A stretch of DNA of 64,000 nucleotides from Triops longicaudatus. Its lineage: Eukaryota; Arthropoda; Branchiopoda; Notostraca; Triopsidae. Shown piece after piece: positions 1-12,400 of this stretch. Within the stretch, counting starts at the first letter, position 1; each line of letters opens with the position of its first letter. The notes beneath the pieces were generated by a model. The model saw only the letters and a list, made by a program, of their open reading frames with translations. It ran no database searches and had not been told where the DNA came from. Location of the stretch: assembly GCA_022885665.1 (NCBI GenBank), contig JAGQDJ010000222.1, positions 1 through 64,000 of the forward strand. Reading direction: 5' to 3'. A program made the position numbers and the translations under genes.

Positions 1-12
1 TATATATATATA
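1..12. repeat. (TA)n microsatellite
   Basis: The window opens inside a run of alternating TA. Nothing else is visible before the polyadenylation signal of the lipase gene at about 240. Confidence 0.8.
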
Positions 13-238
13 ATTGCCCAATTTCTAGGATCAATTTAGCTTAACGCAGTTGAACTGAAGTTAGTTGATTTGATTGTAGTTTTCCCTATTTTTCTCAGCT
101 AGATTGATAGGAAATTAAACTGATATGAATCGAGTTTTAATATATAGCTCTCAGGAAGTGTTAATTTCAAAAGCCTTTCTAGGAATAAGATGTAAAGGAA
201 ATGAAAAGATACAGTAAACGTGTAAAATATCCATCTCA

Positions 239-244
239 TTTATT
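239..244 (-). promoter_or_regulatory. polyadenylation signal AATAAA of the lipase gene
   Basis: The minus strand reads AATAAA about 145 bp downstream of the lipase stop codon, which gives a normal short 3' UTR. It is the best-placed canonical hexamer for this gene. Confidence 0.6.
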
Positions 245-388
245 GCATTGTAAGTCAAAATAAATACAGGTAATAATTCCTCACAGAGTACAGAATAACT
301 TCACCAGAGTGTTTAAATGCCATGTGTTTAGAAAAAACCCTGATGCTCGTATCGACTTTTTTGACAAGTATAGAACAAAAGACAAATG

Positions 389-2935
389 TTAAGAATTGCT
401 CTCCAAATATGCACTCCCTCCATCTTCCAGCGATACATGAGTGTGATTCGAGTTGCTGAAAGTCCACGTATTCTGCAAGCGCTTCCTGGAAGCAACACAA
501 AGACACAAATTAAAAATTAAATTTCACAGCTACTGAAAACAATTACTGCTCAGGATAATAATCTATTTGAGAGACTTCCACACTAGCCACGTGTAAATAC
601 GGATTGAAGAACACCGAATCTTCAAAGGTATTGGAATCAGTTATACGGATCATTCGACTCAGTGGTATTAGAATCGCTTCGCCCATGTGGAGCAGTTCAA
701 GAGGATCCAAGTCGAATCCTTCAAAGACCCAGTGCAATTTCACACCCACTACTTGTCCGACATTGACGGGTGACTCTAACAAGAATCCTTTCTCTTGGCC
801 ATGGAAGAAAGTTTCAATTTGTCTATAAAGAATTAGAGTTCCTTTAGCTTTAATTGCTGTGAAAATTGCTTTAATTGTGCTCACTTGGTGAGGAACAGGT
901 TCTCAATTTTGGACTGCGTACCATAGAGCGAAATTTTCAAAGTGCCGCGAACCCACTCTTCAGCTTCCTTTGGGTAGGCTAATTCCACATTTACGTGGTA
1001 ATGGTACTCTGAAAATTCAAACACAGTTATACAACACAAGAAAAGCTATTTGTGTGAATTTGGTTAATTCGTACTGCAAAACGTCGGTTGGTTGCCGGTA
1101 CTCAGGTACATGTTTATTCCTGTGCGATTCTGTTGTGGGTACTTTTCAGCTTCCATGCCCATTAGTGCGCAATGTGCATCGTCTTCTCCACAGGAATAAC
1201 AGTCACCCTAAACACAAATAAATCTCAATTGTTCTGTGCAGAAAGTGATTGCAATAAATATAATAAATACATTTAAATAAAGCTGTCGAGTACAAATGAG
1301 AGAAGATTAGTACAAGCAATCAACAAAGAATTAAAAATACATTTACTACGAAAAGTAAAAGAGTAGTTACGTACTTTCAAGTACTTGGCGTAATCAGCGC
1401 ACTCGTAAGCTACGAAGTTACACGACGAAGTTAGTGAAGCGGTGAAGATGTCGATTGCTCTTTGGTGGTCGCAGGAAAAGAATTCGCGTCCGGCAGTTTC
1501 GAAGCCGTAGATGTAAGTTGTTACCGGCAGCTTAAACGGCGAACAGTCTGGCTGGCTGGTGCCTCCGTTGACGTAAAAGTCTACATGGCCCACAGGTTGC
1601 TTCATGCCAAAGCCTTAAAATTACGCGAATTACTACGAGAACTGGAGAATTAATCCTGTAGCTGGGTACTTACCCAACATCAAGTTATTGGGAGCGTCCG
1701 TATGAATAGCGTCCACGAATTGGGCGTCTGTCGGATCCAAGCGTACTGCCGTACCCATTCCTTGAAAGAAAGGTCCAGCTGGATCCAATCCTTTTGCGAG
1801 ACAGCAGCAATTGAAATAATAATGGTAAGTATCGTTCGGATAGTTACAAAGAATTATATGCTGTTACCAGTAATGCGACCTAAGCCAGGTATTTTCTCGC
1901 CCGCATAGCCTGCCGTATGCGCGCCTAAGCTGTGTCCGATGAGATGTACTCGGCCAGGGTCGACATGAAACTCTCGCTAGCACGACAATTTCAGAAAATG
2001 TCACGGCAGGTTTTTATTGTCTATACTTACAACTAAGGTATTCACCAAGTGAGCAATCTCCAAGCCTACAATCCTTGTGTTGGCCGCCGCTTGGGTGTAC
2101 AGCGGTAAGGATCCACAGCCCCAGTTGACAACGATAACGTTGTAGTCACCGTGTTCAAGCAAACTTTTCACCATTTTCTATTCCGTAACGTAAGAAACAA
2201 AGAAAGGAAACAACAAATAGACGATTCGATTTTCCGTAGATTTTCACATAATGGAAGCCTGTAGCTTGCATTGGTAGTGCCGTACCTTGATCCACGTAGA
2301 ACGACCGTTGTCAATAAACCCGTGAATGATAAACTTGGTCTCTTTGCGAGGGTCGAAATTCGTTTTCGCGATTGACGTGTAGTTCTCGGCTGTCAAGATC
2401 TCACTCTGTAACAGATGAACCGAAATTAATGTATTGAATACCGACAAGGGTGTATTACTTTAGTATCGACTCGGGTTTGTAACGTAAATCGAGTGTTGAT
2501 AATATGACGCGGCAACGGTAGCAAATTAACGGGACGGTGTACAAAATCTTTAAAATTGTCGCTGATCTCCACGCAACCCAGGTCATCATAGCAAACTTTT
2601 AGTTCTTCTTCTAGCATTAAAAGCACAGTTGTTAGATAAAATGTAACAGACTTAGGTTACGAATATGTTAAGTTAGGTAATATCAAATTTTAACATTTCC
2701 ACGGTTCTCTACTAGAAAATGAAAGCAGGAAAAATATCCTTTTTAAGGAACAGGAATTCAAAACCAAGAATGTACCTGAGGTGTGAAAACTGGACGTTTG
2801 GCGACAGGATGAATTGGCACAGGCTTGCAGTTTCCTGACATGTGCCAAGTCTTGTACGTCTCCAAGCGAAACAATGCTTCTTATTATGAGCGTAAAACTA
2901 ATGCAGAACAGCAAAACAATGCAAAAAGTCCACAT
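389..2935 (-). CDS. pancreatic-type triacylglycerol lipase, secreted or membrane-anchored
   Basis: Eleven exons on the minus strand: 2776-2935, 2459-2610, 2286-2405, 2031-2177, 1868-1976, 1674-1790, 1375-1613, 1075-1207, 885-1008, 547-822 and 389-485. They join in consistent phases to 557 residues. The start is the first ATG in frame, followed by a hydrophobic stretch (residues 2-22) that could be a signal peptide or signal anchor. Residues about 55-370 match the alpha/beta-hydrolase domain of pancreatic lipases (CYDDLGC, TRFTLQT, KFIIHGF, VVNWG). The catalytic triad is visible: Ser209 in GHSLG, Asp232 in GLDPAGP and His318 in SCDHQ. The remaining C-terminal part (YHYHVNVELA onward) fits a PLAT/C2-like domain. 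The family hydrolyses triglycerides or phospholipids outside cells; the substrate cannot be told from sequence. At 557 residues it is about 90 longer than mammalian pancreatic lipase. Confidence 0.93.
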
Positions 2936-3017
2936 GTCCGAGGTGGAATGAACAGCTCTTTTCACCCCGTTTCCCAGCGAAAGGGTAACAGCGAAGAAGG
3001 CTTTCGATGGTCTTTCT

Positions 3018-3025
3018 TTTTATAG
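3018..3025 (-). promoter_or_regulatory. TATA box of the lipase gene
   Basis: The minus strand carries CTATAAAA about 83 bp upstream of the lipase ATG. This predicts a transcription start near 2990 and a 5' UTR of about 50-60 bp. The position is inferred; only the motif is seen. Confidence 0.5.
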
Positions 3026-4596
3026 TTCTGACCTGGGAATGGGATCACGTGCGCTCCGCATACTTGGATGACCTTGACATACGCAGTGCACGTGAATTAT
3101 ACTACCCCGCACCACGCTGTACAACTTCTGAGACTTGAGATCGACTTCCGCTATAAACGACGCACTTAGGGTTTGTTCGAAGAATTAGTGCAGGATGTTG
3201 AGATCGTACACAAGTTATCTGACGACTGTCCCTCTCCCAACATTAGTTCGTATTCAATTACAGACAACTGTTAAATATAAACGTTACATTACGATAATAT
3301 TAAGCGTGAAACGTTATATTACGTTAAATATAAAGCGAAACTTGTAGTAATTGTAGATACAATAATCAATTGTTTTTCAGTTGATTTATTGGAAGTGTAG
3401 AATGTGAATGGTTCGTTCGTTTCGAAAGGATACATGCAAAAATTGAAACGTACAAAAGCTTACATTTGGTGAAAAATAAAAAATTAAACGGAAGTAGCTT
3501 ATGAGCGAAAAAAGTCCCAGGTACCGTTAGAAACACTCTTTCGATCGATAAGGTTTTGTTCAGGTTTTCATCCACACTTTGAAAACGTATTTCTCTGTTA
3601 CTAAGTAACTTATCTTTCCACGTAGTCCATCAAAGAACTTGACCCATGTTAGGGGCATTCGGAGCAACGATTTTAACCTCAGGAGTACCACTATGATGTA
3701 CGCATTTCTACTTGCGGAATGTTACGACTATAAAGAAAGTGCATTAAAACATACACGAAAGCTCCAGCGGTTTCTTTCGGGAAATCGCACCCGCGCGCTA
3801 CGCCTGTTTTCTATGGCTCAGCCAGTGCAGGAGCTACAAGTCTGCGTTTCTTACGTAACCAGAGGATTTCGGGCGAACCACAAGATTTCCTGCTTTAGAT
3901 ATGGGCAGTCCCTTGTATCTCCTGAACTATCGCACGTAGGCTGAATACTTACCCAAGTAATTCGTAGAATTGATAAAGCAAAACATGGTGATAACTTTCA
4001 GCGGTATTGCCCGTCTTTCGGCGCTGCACAAAAATTTCGTTTAAGGTTAGGAATTACCAAATGTGAAAATATGCATTACTGACGGACCCCTTTGCTCTTT
4101 TATAAACAAAAATCTAGGCATATGCACTCAGACAAGCACCTGGGCTGTTCGAACACCGGAGTGGTCGGTCCACAGGTGGAAAGAAAGGTGGATCCACCCA
4201 ACATTCTCAGGAAATATTAAAATAAAATTTAATTATACTTTAAAATGAAAGGAAGGAAAAATGATAATAATTGACGATAATTCCAAAGATGATAGTAAAG
4301 AGTCAAGCAGTTTTGGTGAAGTCGTCTGAACCGTTTTTTTTTTATTCCATTTTAACGTAAATTTCCGGCACCATCGCAAGGGATAAAGTGCTGCAACTCC
4401 TTGATAATCATAATTTTTTAACACAAAATTTCCCTGTACCTCGGTCAGGTAATCCGTCGCCTTGAAACAAACAATTGCGCACGTGCAAGCACTAGTAAAT
4501 TTATGTTCTAGCATTTCATTTGTTTTTCGATCCAAAACCTCTCCAATCCAAATTTTAAGAAACTTTAACTTCCGTCTTTTTTTTTCAGATGGGCTC

Positions 4597-4680
4597 CGTT
4601 ACCCAAATCCGAAAGACTTTTACCCAATTTTGTGTAATTAACCCACTATTAAGAAGCACTAGTTTAAATTATTAACGTTG
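4597..4680 (+). repeat. solo tail of a dispersed repeat family
   Basis: The segment has the blocks ACCCAAATCCGAAAG, TTTTACCCAATTTT, TTAACCCACTATTAAGAAG and CACTAG in order. The same order of blocks, diverged, occurs at 36979-37130 and 44241-44350 (minus orientation) and at 47685-47775 and 48160-48250 (plus orientation), where it borders TTAGG-like tracts. Here the TTAGG-like body is missing. Confidence 0.65.
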
Positions 4681-4933
4681 ATGGAATTTTGACGCTAAAA
4701 GTTAAAGCACTGGAGCCTGAATTGTTCTGAGAGGTACACAATATATATTAATTTCTGAAAAAATATATAGTTAATACCGAATGATGAAGTTTGTCTTGCA
4801 AAGGACGCTTCGTAGTAACGTGAGACAGTTGCGAAAAAAACCCTCACGGACAGCATGTATCTTGGGGCTGTAAGAAACAAGGGTAGCAATAAGTAACGCA
4901 AGCTGGCTTGGAGGAATCTTTAAAGTTAAAGAA

Positions 4934-4969
4934 TTTGAGTCTCTCAAAGAGATCTTTGAGAGACTCAAA
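4934..4969. repeat. perfect 16-bp inverted repeat with a 4-nt loop
   Basis: TTTGAGTCTCTCAAAG is followed by AGAT and then by its exact reverse complement CTTTGAGAGACTCAAA. A further direct copy of GTCTCTCAAAGAT follows at once. No gene lies within 480 bp. Confidence 0.85.
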
Positions 4970-5455
4970 GTCTCTCAAAGATAATCAAATTCGCAGTACA
5001 AGGACAAATCCAACAGTGAAGCTAAAACGCTTGTGACAATTAAGTGAGGAACTTTCCAGGAAGATTACTACAAAAAGAGGTACTAGTTAATTTTTTTTTC
5101 GACTTTAAGTTTGGTCTTTTTTCAGCAATTTGTCGTGTTTTTCACATTTTTAGCCAAAGTGTCAAGTAACTCCACGTTTGTTCCTTTGTTTATTATTATG
5201 CAAAATATTTATTTCCCACCACATTATATTCTTAATGCCAAGTTCTGGAAACACTGTATAATGAAAAAGTTAATAAAAAATAGGGAATCGGAACTAACTC
5301 TTCACTTCTTTTTAGCTTCTTTTTTTTTCTTTTTTTGCGACGAAGTTCATTCACATCAACATCGAGGGCCTCAAGCAAAATTGTAAAAATCATCAATAAT
5401 AGAAGCGTGGTCCACGTGCAGCTCCAAACTTTGTCCTGTGAATCACAAGAAAATG

Positions 5456-6794
5456 TTATATATGATTTCTACGCAGTTCGGTAGAATTATTCGAATTACC
5501 GAGTTTACGAATATTGTCATGAATTATTCCTTGGCAAGCTTCAGAGCGTTGCAAAATTTGGACACCAATATATTCTATCTCGCGAGCGGCTTTCACCAAT
5601 TTTTCTAAGACTTTTTCACGGCGGGCAACATGCACATCGCGAGGCACTTTGCCTTTAAGAAATTCTTGATAAGCCTTTGGTAAGTGACCTAGCTGCTTAT
5701 CCGTAATGACCTCAATGCCTTTCAGTACGTTTGAGTGCTCCCTAAAGTAGAAAAATTAATTTTAGGGCGGAATTACGATACTTTTTATTGAAAAGCAGAG
5801 ACTTTGTTATCTTACTTTCGGGCTTCTTCTAGCTGCGAGCGAGCTTCTGCTTTAGCTTCATTCCACGCTTTAGACTCTTGTTTGTACTTCTCTGCTTCCT
5901 GTCGGTGCTCATTGTCTTCCGGAACGTTTTTAGGCGTCTCATCAGATTTTTCCAACCAGGATGCATAAGTCTCTGAGGCTTGGAAAAGTTGCAGAAATTC
6001 AGGTAAGGATGCTCGCAATTCCCGGGAGAACTCCTCAATCGTGTCCTGGTCGGCGTCGGATTGGTCCGTGGCAATCTTCAAGGAGTGGTAAAAGCAGATC
6101 TCAAACATAAGGTTGAGCTTCTCTTCGTCAGACAAATGGGGCGGGATTCCCAGACAAGCGGCTAAAAGAAATCACGTCCTGATTATACATAGCTTAACCG
6201 AAAAAGTGTAAGTCTTTAAATATTAAAAAAATATAGTAGTCCTACAACTAGAAAAAACGGCTTCATTGCAGCTTGCTATTGGCAAACAATTATTTGTTTC
6301 ATCGCTAACGCCTTATTGCACGTCACAACGTTCGAAATAGAATGGGGTTATGGCTTGCGCGACGAGGGCTGTTCAAAAGTGTTCATTTTTCTACTGCAAG
6401 AGTCTTGCTAGGGAACTTATGACATCGGGATGAGCGAGCCAACGGTTTCCAGCCGAAGCGGACGAAGTGAGGCAATAATGAAATTTGTAACTACGTTATG
6501 AAATTCGTAGCTTAGGTTTATAATCGCTCTATACAAGAAAAACGTTGATGCGAATAGGAGAAAATAAGTAGACAATGATAAAGAGAAGGAAGAGTACAGA
6601 AACACATTAATGGGATTGTTTTTACTTCTGATGTCAGTGGAAGGCTTGCTAGTACTACTTCGTCGTTGCAACGCGACAGAAGCTCTTCTGCGACTGGCAC
6701 TGGACGGAACAAGCTCAGGAATTGGTGAAGGCTCTCGACTAGACCGTTCACCGTTTTCATCATGCGTAATCGTTTTGAACTGTTGGCCACTCAT
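5456..6794 (-). CDS. unidentified 266-residue coiled-coil protein; DSN1-like kinetochore protein is one possibility
   Basis: Three exons (6626-6794, 5816-6161, 5456-5741) join in phase to 266 residues. The start is the first ATG, 183 bp from the divergent MRPL40 start. The N-terminal 56 residues are rich in Ser and Arg and hold clustered RRxS-type sites (RRRAS, RRSS). Then come a hydrophobic/acidic helix (CLGIPPHLSDEEKLNLMFEI), an acidic stretch, and two charged helical segments (about residues 140-172 and 210-245) that look like coiled coil. I do not recognise the family with confidence. Basic RRxS repeats ahead of a helical C-terminal half recall DSN1/Mis13 of the kinetochore MIS12 complex, where such sites are Aurora B targets, but this is a guess. 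The gene structure is certain; the function is not. Confidence 0.8.
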
Positions 6795-6977
6795 TGTTTC
6801 GCTATAAATAAGTAACACTTTGGTTCAAGAACGTGGTCTCTCACTGTTTTCAAAAGTTCGAATATTGTTGGTCTGTGGGCGTGGTGAGGCTATATGTTTT
6901 GAATTGATGTTAACATAATGTCCGCTAGATGGTAGTGAATGAGAATAGTAAACAATTTACCTACTAAATTACCAAAA
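6795..6977. promoter_or_regulatory. 183-bp divergent (bidirectional) promoter region
   Basis: The minus-strand gene starts at 6794 and MRPL40 starts at 6978, so both 5' UTRs and the core promoters must fit into this stretch. I see no clear TATA box in either direction, which fits a housekeeping-type shared promoter. Confidence 0.6.
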
Positions 6978-8148
6978 ATGTCTCTAATCGTGGGATCTTT
7001 ACTAAAATCATTTTCTAGGTAGCAATTTTCGTATAAAACAGGGGTATAACATTAATACATTCGAAATAGGATTTCAGTTGGTTCTTCCACGAACGTGAAT
7101 GCCCCAATTAAACGGTTAATTTACACCAATGGCAATCCATGCCTGCTGTGGGCAACTCCAGCTTTGATGTAAGTTCATTGGCTAACATTACGAATACCTA
7201 CTTATTAATCCTATCTCTACTCATAGGGCGGAGCCTCTGAAAAAGAAGAAGAAGTTAGATCCAGCCATTATTAAGGCCAGAGAAGAGAAACGTAAGCGAC
7301 GACTGGAAAAAAGCATCCGGAAACTGGAGAAAAGCGAGCGTCAGCTCAAACCTATTGACGAATTGCACGTTCCTTACAGCTTAATCCAAGAAAAAGAGTA
7401 ATTGTCTGCATTATTTTCGTAAAAAATTCGGTTGAGAGCATTTTTATATGTATTATTTTTAATTAACCTATCTCAGATTGAGAAAACGGCCTCCACCAGT
7501 TCTCTCCGAAGAAGAAAAGGAATATCGCACTAATCTGGAAAAAGAATGGACACGATATAAGTACATCCAACATTTCCAAGATGCTCAAGTCACTGACAGA
7601 GTATTAATGGCCCAACAAAAAGCCCTCGATGAATTACGAGCTGTTTCAGAACAGCTGTACTTGGAAGCTGTTCAGGTATATTGCAGAGTTTTGGTGGGAC
7701 ATCTTGCTTTAACTGATTTTTGACCTTTGATTTTTAACTGAGTTTTAAGCAACTTGTTACAGAGAGTAGAATCTCTCACGTAGTGATATGTAGAATAGAC
7801 GTTGCAGTAACTTTGTTGCGCCCATGCACTAGGTGGCAGCACATTATTCTCCCATGATTTGCATTAGAGCTGCCTTTAAGTCGTGTTCTCCAAGCCCCCC
7901 CCAAAAAAAGGATTTTTAATACTATTTTATAAAATTCTGGAATGAAACGAGTATCTGTAACGATAAGCCCTTCCCATTTTTCAACGTTGTTTTATAAAAA
8001 TATTCCTTGTTTTTCTATTTTGCTTTTTTTCCAGATTGACGTAAGCTTAGTGCCCTTTTCCGCCAAAGGCCCAACTCTAACTCCGCCTATCAAAGATTAC
8101 GACGTGCCGGATGGTGAAATTCAAGACGCTTCACGCAAATGGGACTAG
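6978..8148 (+). CDS. MRPL40: mitochondrial ribosomal protein mL40
   Basis: Five exons (6978-7018, 7070-7168, 7227-7397, 7477-7675, 8035-8148) give 207 residues, close to the 206 of human MRPL40. The first exon is only 41 nt and the first intron 51 nt. They encode a hydrophobic and basic start (MSLIVGSLLKSF) suitable for mitochondrial import. The core follows human mL40 well: AEPLKKKKKLDP, then basic helices (KRRLEKSIRKLEKS), LSEEEKEYR, KEWTRYK, AQQKALDEL, VPFSAKGPTLTPPI and DYDVPDGEI. mL40 is a structural protein of the large subunit of the mitochondrial ribosome. The gene is divergent from the unidentified gene on its left and convergent with the RING-finger gene on its right. Confidence 0.95.
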
Positions 8149-8192
8149 TGGCAACGCCAACTGTCAAACAAAATTTAGTAATACAACCCACG

Positions 8193-8231
8193 ATTAAAGT
8201 CTATACATTTATTTCTTTACTTATTTTTATT
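8193..8231. promoter_or_regulatory. overlapping poly(A) signals of two convergent genes
   Basis: The plus strand has ATTAAA at 8193-8198, 45 bp after the MRPL40 stop. The minus strand has AATAAA at 8226-8231, about 240 bp after the stop of the RING-finger gene. If both are used, the cleavage sites fall within a few bases of each other and the two transcripts meet tail to tail. Confidence 0.5.
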
Positions 8232-8468
8232 ACGGAGCTTTTATTTCATCTTTGTATAGAACGACTAGAAAAATAGTATACAGGTATGCAGCTTACAATG
8301 TCTACGAATAATGATTTTGGAATTCACGAAATAGTAACACTTTAAACAGTAACACGTTTTATATGGTAACACCCTTGTAATGAAAGAACTTGGCTAGTAT
8401 AGTAATAGCTGATATAATACTCCTTGCCAAAAGGAAGCGCGAAAGCGTGGAAGTAAAGCAACGTGCAG

Positions 8469-9434
8469 TTAATCAAACTTGAGCTCTCGCTTGCACAAAG
8501 GGCAATGGTTGGAGGTTAATAAGCACTTTCGTAAGCATTCGCCGTGGAACACGTGTTGACACGGCGTGATGCGAGCGTACTGCATCGGACAGAGACAGAC
8601 AGCGCACACGTCGTCGTGTTCTTCCAGTTCACTTCGAGTTGCAAAACGGTACTTGTGCAGGGTAGCGTTGTAGGATTCCAGCTGTCGGAATTCCGTGTTG
8701 TACCAATCCCGGCCTTTCACATACACGCAGAAGTAACCGGCCGTCAGCGCCAAACTCGAGCGTCCACACAGTAAGGTAAGGAGAACTAATATTCCGGCAA
8801 TAATCAGGCCAATGAATTTCGACACGAAAGATGCCCATAAATTCTCAGCTGCTTCGAGCACCTCGAATTTGCAAATAGTCAACACTGCAGGGTACAAGTC
8901 AGTAAATATTTTCTCTGTGACGAAGTAGTAAGTAAGGGTGACAACTAAATAGAGTAAAGTGGGCTGATAATGCTGCAATCCTTGCTCTAAACCGAAGACT
9001 ACGAGCATGAAGACCAAGGTGATGATAAAGGTGACGGCTTTGGTCCATTCGAGTACGATTTTGGTGGTCGACATGGCCAGGTGACGAATCGAAGAGTGGG
9101 AAGTCAGGTTTATGCTAAGCGACCAATCTTGTTTGGTGGCGAGCTCTTTGACGTAGATGACGCAGTACGCCATCACGTTGTAGAACATGAGCGAGTAGAG
9201 TGCAGTTAGCTTCTGCTGAGGAACTAATACTTTGTCACACATTGAGAAGACTAGAAGCTGTGAAGAAGAAACGATTTATGCCTCGTAACTAGAAATATTA
9301 CTTAGAGGTCCTTACTTGGCATAGCAGGTTAGATATATTGGGCATTTTGAGGAAAACTTGCTCCACTGCAAGGCTGCGTCTTCGTACGTGACGCATGACA
9401 CCCAACACACAACGCCATGCTTTGGTCGCAAAGC
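8469..9434 (-). CDS. RNF145/TRC8-like multi-pass membrane RING-H2 E3 ubiquitin ligase, C-terminal part
   Basis: The last exon (8469-9257) and the one before it (9316-9434) are clear. The last exon encodes at least four hydrophobic segments (including ITLVFMLVVFGL, LLYLVVTLTYYFV and FIGLIIAGILVLLTLL). It ends in a C3H2C3 RING finger: EEHDDVCAVC, ARITPCQHVFHGECLRK, then HCPLC. The link HDDVCAVC and the spacing match TRC8 (RNF139) and RNF145, ligases of the endoplasmic reticulum membrane that act in sterol control and degradation of membrane proteins. The protein stops right after the RING, so it lacks the long tail of the vertebrate proteins. An acceptor TTTTCAG at 9435-9441 shows that coding continues upstream, and a probable upstream exon lies at 13680-13882. 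The N-terminal membrane exons were not all found, so the model is incomplete. Confidence 0.85.
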
Positions 9435-12400
9435 CTGAAAATCGGAAAAGGCATAATAATTCAGTCAAGTCTACTAGTAGTAAATTCCAGGAACACCGAT
9501 ACGATACGAAAGACAACGCAAAAACAACTGAAACACGCGTTAAAGGAAGATCCACAGGTATTTGTCAAGTCAGATCTGCTGGTCGCTCCAGCTCGAAAGA
9601 ATCGTCATTGTTTCTCACAGGTTTTATCTTACATCCTTACTCATTATATTTTTAATGGCATTTTGCTTAGTTTTTATCTTTGTTCTACGTTTAATTTTAC
9701 TTAAAATTTGAACATTTTATTATTATTATTATTATTTTTTTGTCTGTTATATCCTTGTGTCTTTTATTTTTCTGCTGTATCTGTTAATTGTATCGTTTTT
9801 AGCTTATTTGCCCTAGTTTTCGGTAATATTCCTAGACGAAGGCAGGGGCAATGGTAACGTTTCTTCTTTGTCAGTTTTTCCTCCTAACACGGACTTAACT
9901 ATCACCTGAATGTTTAACCATTGGGTGCAGGTTGTTTCTGTTCTCTGATAAGCTATGGTGTGCTTCTTTGAAGCATAAATAAGAGAAAACTAGCCTTCAA
10001 ATTAGATGTCCCTCGTTTGTTGCAAATGTGTGATCCATGAAGACGAGAGTAGAGTAGGGACCGTACAAAAATCATAACTAATAAACTACAAACGTGTAAA
10101 CGCTGGAAAAAATACACTCTTAGTCGGTAAAGCAAAGTACAAATGGGGAAAGTTTCGTCGAAAAAGTGTGCGCGCATACGAGAAAAAAACAGTGAATTTG
10201 TCGCACTTTTTTGTAAGAAAAGTGTCCTGGTAATTTCGTTGTACCGCTTAATATACCAAGAAAAAAATAATCAACAATACTTTTTCTGTGGATGATAAGT
10301 TGGGGAATAATATCTTCAAAAATGCGCTACAAATCCGCTCGACTGGTTTTGTGTGAGATTTCAGAACTCCAAAGAGATGATTTAGTAGGTGAGAGTGGGG
10401 ACGTTTCGGCCATGGAGCACTTTCGAATCTTGAGTTATCTAGTGACGTAAAACAGGGATACATTTGAAAAAAAACATCACATAGCAACTTATCAGCAAGT
10501 TAAGTAAATTAATTTTATCCACGCTTTCAAAAGTTACACTTGTTTATGTGAAAACGCCAAGCTAGTAACTATTTCCCTCTTCGTTTCAAGCGTAATTTCT
10601 TTTCTTAATGTAACCATTTTTTTACGCTAATAGGCTTTTAAGGAAGGTGATATGATGGAGTACAATTATCAAACACAGAAACTCAAAACTTTCTTGTACC
10701 CCCAGCTTCGAATTTTCACATTTCGAAAAGGTGTCTGGGGCACATCCGGACATAACTTGCCCTGTCGTTCGAAAATGAAAGAAAAACGGCTTTACTTTAG
10801 GCAGGATGGTACTACTTGACGTGTTGAAAAGCAGAAAAGCTTTCCATTCTGTTCTACGCTGTAGCCTACAAAAACATAGACGTGCCGGTACGTTTAGTAA
10901 TAGCCGCTAAGATTTCACAGCATATAAAGCATTGAAGGCTTTGTTTACTAGCCAACTCGGTGCCTCGAGCGGTATGCACTGATTGGCTGATTCCCTAGCA
11001 CATTACCGATGACGTAGACCCCTGGCAAGTTCAAACGCGAAGCTTCCCAGTAATTTAACCTTCTATAAAGTAACCTCGGAGCAATAATAAGCAATATTGG
11101 AACATTCTAGCTTCTTGTCCGTCAGTAAATAGTATACTATAGGAAGAGTTGCATATGTAAACAGAAAAACGCAACGTGGTGTGGAACCGCCATTTTCAGA
11201 CATCACACGATTAACTTTGCAGCACCAATAGATAAAAAGTGTTTTTCTTACAGAATATAGTTGTTTTCTTCACTGTCATTACTGTTGCTTAACGTGCTTA
11301 AGTTAAGATAACCATTTTCTTTTTGTCTGTGATAGATTTCCTCATAAATGACAGTTCTAAACTTCAAAGCAAGCTACGTCACGCGGTGTTGCCATTTTTC
11401 ATGACTCGTTTCCCTTGCTCGAGAAATCGGCTGTTACTGTCGTTTCGACGGGTTTCCTAGGATTGCTAGTCTCCTGTAAAATAACTACACCACTAAGGTG
11501 TGTGAGCTTTTAACATTTTATTCAGCAGCATTCGATTTTCTTATCTGAACATAACTGAGCCTATCTTAACCAAGTAGCTCAACCAAACCAAACCTTACCT
11601 GATTTAACTTATTTTTGGTAAAACTTGACCTCGTTTGACGTATAAAGAAACCGGAAGAAAGTCAATGGAAAAGCTAGATTTCTATGTTGAAGTTAAGTTA
11701 GGCGGTAGGTCAGATAAATTAGGGTTAGATAAGGCTTAGGTAAGTTTTGTTTAAAAGCGTCCTGTAGACTGTACCATTTCAAAGCGCCACTGAAAATACA
11801 TAGGCGAGTTTTTCATAAAAAAGTGCTAATTTCCAGGGTATGCCTTCTTTTTTAAATTTACCAACGTAGGTCAGGGCCTATTGCTGGAACTTTGTAGTAC
11901 ACAGACCATTTACAATGTCACTGTTTGTTTTTCATGTACATTGGGCAACGTTCGCGTGTTATCGAGAGGGTGGGAAGTCTGTACACTTTAAAATTGTTCA
12001 ATACATTGCATCGTGAGAAACTTGGTTGTTCGTTGCGCCATTACATCTAGGTTTTGATTGCTTTTGATTGTTTAGTGAGCTGGTATGTCTTCTTTGTTAG
12101 CTACAGTTTAATCCGCAATCAATTTAAACAATAATGTTTGACTGAATTTCACGTAAATTTGAAAGTTATGTCCCATTCCTAAGTTTTTTAAAAGAAACAT
12201 TTGCAATTTTTAAGTAGTATTGTAATGAAGTACATGTTTTTCAACAGACACAGACGTTTACAAGCTCTTACGAAGGGTAAGAAATAGGTCAGAGTATGCT
12301 TGTAAACTTGCCATTAATTATCCTAGGATTATCTTAACCAAACTTAACTAACCTAAGTTTTCCTTTGACTTTCCCCTGGACTTTATGCGGATATTTTATT

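Larger units (their letters stand above)
3031..5455. other. intergenic region, no gene recognised
   Basis: This is AT-rich sequence with poly-T runs between the lipase promoter and the 3' end of the next minus-strand gene. Short ORFs (for example + strand 3639-3944) have no recognisable domain and no convincing splice context. A dispersed-repeat tail (about 4597-4680) and a perfect hairpin (4934-4969) are listed separately. Confidence 0.6.
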
